From Dehalococcoidia bacterium (GTDB lineage Bacteria > Chloroflexota > Dehalococcoidia > Tepidiformales > Tepidiformaceae): 32,969 nt of DNA. The stretch covers positions 1-32,969 of the forward strand of contig VXLW01000003.1 in NCBI GenBank assembly GCA_009841435.1, in the 5' to 3' direction. A program made the translations under genes and the position numbers. Positions 31,282-32,969 of the stretch are shown here, piece after piece. The stretch's first letter is position 1. The number at the start of each line of letters is the position of its first letter. A model generated the notes under the pieces. That model saw only the letters and a program-made list of their open reading frames with translations. It searched no databases and was not told the origin of the DNA.

Positions 31282-32694
31282 TCAACGCCCGCCCGAGGCT
31301 CGGCGCCCCAAAGCATGCCCGAGCAGGCGCACGACCAGAGAGGTCGCCCCGGCGCTGGCCGTGAACGATGCGACTGCCGCGGCGATGTTCGCCGCCAGAT
31401 CGCTCCCCGAACCACCCTCCGCAACATAAATCTCGTTCGGCCCTGGCCGTGAGGTGTACCCCTCGTCCGACCTTGGGGTCTGCACAGTCGGAGCTGGTGT
31501 TGCGGTAGGTGGCGGGGTATCCGAGGTGGTAGTCGGTGTCGGGGCGGGAGCCGGCGCGGGCGTGGGGGTTGGAGCCGGCATTCCCGTGGCAGTCGGTGCC
31601 CGGGTGGGAGCGGGAGAGCGAAGCGCTCTCCGTGAAGCCTCCGGCGCTGCCGATGCTGTTGGCGAGGAGATTGCCCTGGGCGCGGGTGTGGGTGTCGGGG
31701 TCGGGGATGGAGTGGCTGTCGGCGTTGCGGGAGTAGGCGTACCTGTCGGCGTGGGAGTAGGGCTCGGGCTGGGTGTGGGCGTTGGTGTCGGCGTCGGCGT
31801 TGGCGTCGGTGTCGCGGTCGGTGCGGGTGTTGGGGTGGGTGTGGGCGTTGGTGTCGGAGTCGGCGTTGGGGTCGGTGTGGGGGTTGGAGTCGGCGTCGGA
31901 GTCGGCGTGGGCGTCGGCGTGGGCGTCGGCGTGGGCGTCGGCGTGGGCGTCACCCTTGCCGGCGGAACGTAGACGAAGGCGGGCCGGGGACGCGGCGTTG
32001 GAGTAGGCGTGGGCGTCGGTGTTGGAGTAGGCGTCGGTGTCGGAGTAGGCGTCGGTGTCGGAGTAGGTGTCGGTGTCGGAGTAGGCGTAGGTGTTGGGGT
32101 AGGTGTGGGAGTCGGAGTCGGCGTGGGAGTCGGCGTCGGCGTGGGCGTCGGTGTAGGCGTAGTTGCGGGCAGAGGGTTGATGGCAAGCGTGACGGTTCGC
32201 CACGACCGCTTCGTCCCTTCCACGAACGAAAACTCAGCGGTTCCGCTGCTGCCGGGAGCGCCTTGCAGCGCGTCGGCCGCGCCGGCCTGGACGCCCGTGC
32301 TTCCCCTGCTGGTCCTTGAGAAACGGCCAGCTGTCTCGCGGGGCGCACTGACCGTTCGGTCCCCGTCACCGACTGCGTAGATGTACAGGACCCGCGTCCC
32401 GGCATCCGCCGCCGTGATGCCGGGCGCGAGCGGCGCGTTCCCCTCCCCCGTACTCGCGGCAATGGTGCCGATCGGCGCCGTGGGGTTGATGTCGCCGTAG
32501 CGGAGGATGGCTCCCACGGCTTGGCTCTCCCCCCACAGCCAGCTCAGGGTGTGGCTCGTCAACTCCGTCCCATCCGCCAGCCGGTACCAGACCGCAAGCG
32601 TCGCTTCCTTGTCGTGAGCCAGCCCGCTGTCAATGAGCATCCAGCCGTCCGGCGCGCTCGGCGACCGTTCGTGGCGGGTCGCGAGGATGGCCAC
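31282..32694 (-). CDS. Beta-sandwich domain protein with long Pro/Thr repeats
   Basis: The formal open frame starts at GTG 32694 (470 codons), but coding similarity continues upstream in the same frame to 32916, where no ATG, GTG or TTG is found. The folded part reads [49 protein letters not shown] and [10 protein letters not shown]. This resembles beta-sandwich domains of bacterial surface and phage-tail-like proteins. Two nearly pure (Pro-Thr)n linkers follow (about 32160-31998 and 31948-31690) around a short [15 protein letters not shown] spacer. Then comes a Pro/Ala/Thr-rich stalk and a C-terminal tail with an apolar stretch ([24 protein letters not shown]). It is probably an extracellular or envelope protein. 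The start is unresolved and no signal peptide is visible. Confidence 0.7.
   Translation of the reverse strand: MAILATRHERSPSAPDGWMLIDSGLAHDKEATLAVWYRLADGTELTSHTLSWLWGESQAVGAILRYGDINPTAPIGTIAASTGEGNAPLAPGITAADAGTRVLYIYAVGDGDRTVSAPRETAGRFSRTSRGSTGVQAGAADALQGAPGSSGTAEFSFVEGTKRSWRTVTLAINPLPATTPTPTPTPTPTPTPTPTPTPTPTPTPTPTPTPTPTPTPTPTPTPTPTPTPTPTPTPRPRPAFVYVPPARVTPTPTPTPTPTPTPTPTPTPTPTPTPTPTPTPTPTPTPTPTPAPTATPTPTPTPTPTPTPSPSPTPTPTGTPTPATPTATPSPTPTPTPAPRAISSPTASAAPEASRRALRSPAPTRAPTATGMPAPTPTPAPAPAPTPTTTSDTPPPTATPAPTVQTPRSDEGYTSRPGPNEIYVAEGGSGSDLAANIAAAVASFTASAGATSLVVRLLGHALGRRASGGR
31690..32160 (-). repeat. Two hexanucleotide-like (CCN ACN)n tracts encoding Pro-Thr
   Basis: Degenerate 6-bp repeats occupy most of this stretch, in two blocks (32160-31998 and 31948-31690) separated by about 50 bp of unique sequence. 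The third bases vary, so the repeat has been conserved as protein more than as DNA. Long tracts like this are prone to copy-number change and to assembly error. Confidence 0.85.
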
Positions 32695-32916
32695 GAGCAG
32701 GTCGCCGGGCTGTCCCTGGGGCGTGCTGACTGTGATCTCCTGACTCCCTCCGCTCCGGGTCTTCGCCTCTGACTCGCTGCCGAGGAACTTCGGGTTTTGG
32801 GGTGTCGGCGTTGGAGTGGGAGTAGGCGTCGGCGTGGGAGTGGGTGTCGGCGTTGGAGTGGGAGTAGGCGTCGGCGTGGGAGAACTTGTCCGCGTTGCAA
32901 AGATATTACGCGAGTT
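32695..32916 (-). other. In-frame upstream extension of the Pro/Thr-repeat gene
   Basis: The frame of the gene below stays open from 32916. It encodes [12 protein letters not shown], a (Pro-Thr) linker, then [18 protein letters not shown] and [18 protein letters not shown]. The last part is needed to complete the beta-sandwich domain, so translation must begin above GTG 32694. No ordinary start codon exists in the segment, and an in-frame TAG is at 32919-32917. Confidence 0.6.
32803..32882 (+). repeat. 42-bp tandem repeat (1.9 copies) inside the Pro/Thr linker
   Basis: A 42-bp unit at 32803-32844 is repeated identically for 38 bp at 32845-32882. Forty-two bp is 14 codons, so copy changes keep frame. 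The second copy ends exactly where the sequence turns AT-rich. Confidence 0.85.
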
Positions 32917-32969
32917 CTAGTATAGTCTAGAGGTAAATGAAACGATAGTGGGCGTGGGGGTGTGGGTGG
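32883..32969 (-). other. AT-rich patch and end of a second Pro/Thr-repeat reading frame
   Basis: Bases about 32889-32947 are clearly AT-richer than the rest of the window and include TATACT (32924-32919 on the minus strand), identical to the thrS -10 box. Beyond it, the minus strand again encodes Pro/Thr (THTPTPTIVSFTSRLY) in the same frame, ending at the TAG 32919-32917. So either one repeat protein ends and another begins here, or a single gene is interrupted. No complete gene can be called. Confidence 0.5.

Noticed and set aside
31454-31972. Plus-strand Gly/Val repeat open frame opposite the Pro/Thr tracts
   Set aside because: Complement of the (CCN ACN)n repeat; the minus-strand frame has the folded domain and is preferred.
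31690-32160. CRISPR array or structured DNA repeat
   Set aside because: Repeats have no spacers or constant direct repeat; they encode Pro-Thr with varying third bases.

Overview
The window is about 33 kb of very GC-rich bacterial chromosome, almost fully coding. It mixes housekeeping genes (threonyl-tRNA synthetase, a tRNA-Val, the glycine cleavage operon) with oxidative catabolism genes (two P450s, a Rieske oxygenase, an SDR, an aldo/keto reductase, a molybdopterin oxidase) and one giant polyketide synthase. A T-box leader on thrS, a split gcvPA/gcvPB, PIN-domain genes, Pro/Thr-repeat surface proteins and recurrent leaderless TAnnnT promoters fit a Chloroflexota-like (Dehalococcoidia/SAR202-type) environmental bacterium. 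This placement is inference; no rRNA or phylogenetic marker was tested.

Layout. 1-2602: end of a membrane-anchored Pro-rich protein (minus), then SDR, PIN protein and HSL-type esterase (plus). 2599-5238 (minus): GIY-YIG protein with a membrane tail, then thrS with a translational-type T-box leader. 5312-6307: tRNA-Val(GAC), DinB-like protein, GYD-domain protein. 6449-16669: a single 3406-residue type I PKS ordered KS-AT-DH-cMT-(psiKR)ER-KR-ACP-KS-AT. 16676-21048 (minus): gcvT-gcvH-gcvPA-gcvPB, tightly coupled. 21166-24033 (plus): an unknown protein, a VapBC-like pair and a Tat-exported molybdopterin oxidase. 24040-27006 (minus): Rieske oxygenase then P450. 27137-30282 (plus): two small coupled genes, a second P450, an aldo/keto reductase and a frameshifted glyoxalase-family gene. 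30295-32969 (minus): a long Pro/Thr-repeat protein and a beta-propeller protein.

The most unusual element is the PKS. Its first module has the domain order of fungal highly reducing iterative synthases. After the only ACP comes a second KS joined to an AT that has lost its GHSxG serine and the subdomain carrying its histidine. There is no second ACP and no thioesterase. The KR also has His where the catalytic Tyr is expected. Other notable points are a 7-bp triplicated repeat that breaks the VOC gene and whose contraction to two copies would restore it, a 12-bp dyad covering the Shine-Dalgarno sequence of the VapB-like antitoxin, and an AT-rich patch interrupting the repeat-protein gene at the right edge.

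All functions come from motif reading of the sequence. No database search, folding or alignment program was run.
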